Positions 11,846-12,693 of a stretch of DNA of 12,693 nucleotides are shown here, piece after piece. Within the stretch, counting starts at the first letter, position 1, and every line of letters begins with the position of its first letter. The DNA comes from an uncultured Eubacteriales bacterium (GTDB lineage: Bacteria > Bacillota > Clostridia > Tissierellales > Peptoniphilaceae): the NCBI GenBank assembly GCA_902488815.1, contig CABTXP010000034.1:1-12693 (forward strand). Direction: 5' to 3'. The position numbers were made by a program, and so were the translations under genes. The notes beneath the pieces were generated by a model, which was given only the letters and a program-made list of their open reading frames with translations, did not search any database and was not told where the DNA came from.

Positions 11846-12693
11846 AAAATTTTATCTAAGAATACAAAGTTTCTCACAAGGACATATCCAAGTGCCGCCG
11901 AAGCGATGTTTGCAATAAGTGAATACAAAATTGCAGGCGCCGGTTTCTTCCCTTTCGGCAAGTCTATATTTATTTTCTTCCTATATATAGCCGCCTCTAT
12001 TGCAAAGACAAAAATTTCCAAAGGAATAAGTGTCAGGAAGTAGGACATAAATCCGTAGAAGTATACCAGCAAACTTATTGTCACATTTAAAATAATTTGA
12101 GTAAAGATATTGGTTTCAATTATAAGTTTTGTCTGAGCCTTTGTAGGTCTAAAGATTATTAGTGCCACCACATACTCAATGAGTATGGTAAGTATTACCC
12201 TTAGGACAAAGGACGAAAGTTCCCTACTCACATTGGGTGCTTTTGAAATATTTAATTCACTTACGAAGTAACGGACATCGTCTTTCACACCCAAGTCACT
12301 GTAATCCATTTTGTAATTTGAATTAAAGGCGTAGCGACTCATGGGATCTGAAATTAAAACCGAATTATTTTCTTCATTATATATGGCGATTTTAAATTCA
12401 TAGGGTGGATAGTAGGACCAGGAGAAAGTGCCCGGTCCCATTAATTTTTCCAAATATGAAATGAAATAGTAGCCGTCCTTGTCTTTAAGCTCGGTGAATT
12501 TTTCATATCCCGGTCTGCAGTCTTCGTCTCTCAGTTCATTGCCTGCACTGTATGGACCTGTGGACTCATCCTTACTTAAGAGAGTTACATAGTAAGTCTT
12601 TCCCTCTTCAAGTCCTTTTATCTCAATATTCACAGATGGCTTAGGTCCCGCATCTGCGTAGGCGCTTCCTATAAATATTGTAAAAATTAATAA
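11842..12693 (-). CDS. Exported four-helix membrane protein of unknown function (start outside window)
   Basis: An open frame of 283 codons runs to the window edge with no start seen. A GTG at 12631-12633 could be read as a start, but the 20 codons before it are in frame and encode LLIFTIFIGSAYA then DAGPKPS: the hydrophobic core and A-Y-A cleavage site of a signal peptide, so the gene truly begins further out. The mature N-terminal part (about 14 to 155) is predicted extracellular, with GKTYYVTLLSKDESTGPYS (31 to 49), a YEKF/KDKDGYYFISYLEKL region (63 to 84) and WSYYPPYEFKIAIY (92 to 105). Four hydrophobic helices follow at about 162-181, 195-214, 216-237 and 252-273, the last two separated by the basic loop YRKKINIDLPKGKKP. 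I do not recognise a characterised family and see no catalytic motif. It converges on etfA and shares its terminator. Confidence 0.85.
   Translation of the reverse strand, partial: LLIFTIFIGSAYADAGPKPSVNIEIKGLEEGKTYYVTLLSKDESTGPYSAGNELRDEDCRPGYEKFTELKDKDGYYFISYLEKLMGPGTFSWSYYPPYEFKIAIYNEENNSVLISDPMSRYAFNSNYKMDYSDLGVKDDVRYFVSELNISKAPNVSRELSSFVLRVILTILIEYVVALIIFRPTKAQTKLIIETNIFTQIILNVTISLLVYFYGFMSYFLTLIPLEIFVFAIEAAIYRKKINIDLPKGKKPAPAILYSLIANIASAALGYVLVRNFVFLDKIL

Noticed and set aside
11837..12043. Plus-strand frame of 68 codons opposite the membrane-protein gene
   Set aside because: It begins in the terminator tail and runs antisense to membrane-helix codons, which often yield open frames on the other strand.
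1..12693. CRISPR arrays, insertion sequences, tRNA or rRNA genes, attachment sites
   Set aside because: No regularly spaced repeats, transposase frames, terminal inverted repeats or tRNA-like cloverleafs were seen.

Overview
The window is AT-rich and reads as the chromosome of a low-GC Gram-positive anaerobe (Bacillota, clostridial or Tissierellia-like). Support for this: the ribosomal gene order, a zinc-type S14 (four Cys) inside the spc cluster, strong AGGAGG-type ribosome binding sites before almost every gene, and a clostridial-style etfB-etfA pair. Assignment below phylum or class is inference.

Positions 1 to 9653 are one uninterrupted minus-strand ribosomal protein operon, the fused S10-spc cluster. 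In transcription order it runs rpsJ, rplC, rplD, rplW, rplB, rpsS, rplV, rpsC, rplP, rpmC, rpsQ, rplN, rplX, rplE, rpsN, rpsH, rplF, rplR, rpsE, rpmD, rplO, secY (secY leaves the window). Gaps are mostly 5 to 22 bases; rplD/rplW and rplO/secY share one base (TAATG) and rplP/rpmC overlap. The rpsJ-rplC gap is longer (52 bases) and holds a small inverted repeat. I saw no internal terminator. These proteins assemble both ribosomal subunits, and the last visible gene encodes the core of the Sec translocon. rplO and rpsE start with TTG, and rpmC probably does too.

Positions 9654 to 10025 are a divergent non-coding control region. On the minus strand a near-consensus housekeeping promoter (TTGTAA, 17 bases, TATAAT) with A-tracts upstream drives a leader of about 195 nt ahead of rpsJ. 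The leader has three clear stem-loops and a U7 run, and looks like an autoregulatory or attenuating r-protein leader. On the plus strand an AT-rich promoter with a TGTTATAAT extended -10 and a 7-1-7 inverted repeat precedes etfB.

Positions 10026 to 11800 are etfB and etfA (plus strand, 8 bases apart), the two subunits of an electron-transfer flavoprotein. Both keep the family architecture but differ at several usually conserved flavin- and partner-contact motifs, and no dehydrogenase partner is visible. A bidirectional terminator separates them from a convergent minus-strand gene (11842 to the window end). That gene encodes a signal-peptide-bearing protein with four C-terminal membrane helices and no assigned function; its start codon lies outside the window.

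Most of the window is ordinary core genome. The parts most worth a second look are the rpsJ leader RNA, the atypical EtfAB pair, the S3 C-terminal tail, the L22 tunnel hairpin and the exported membrane protein.
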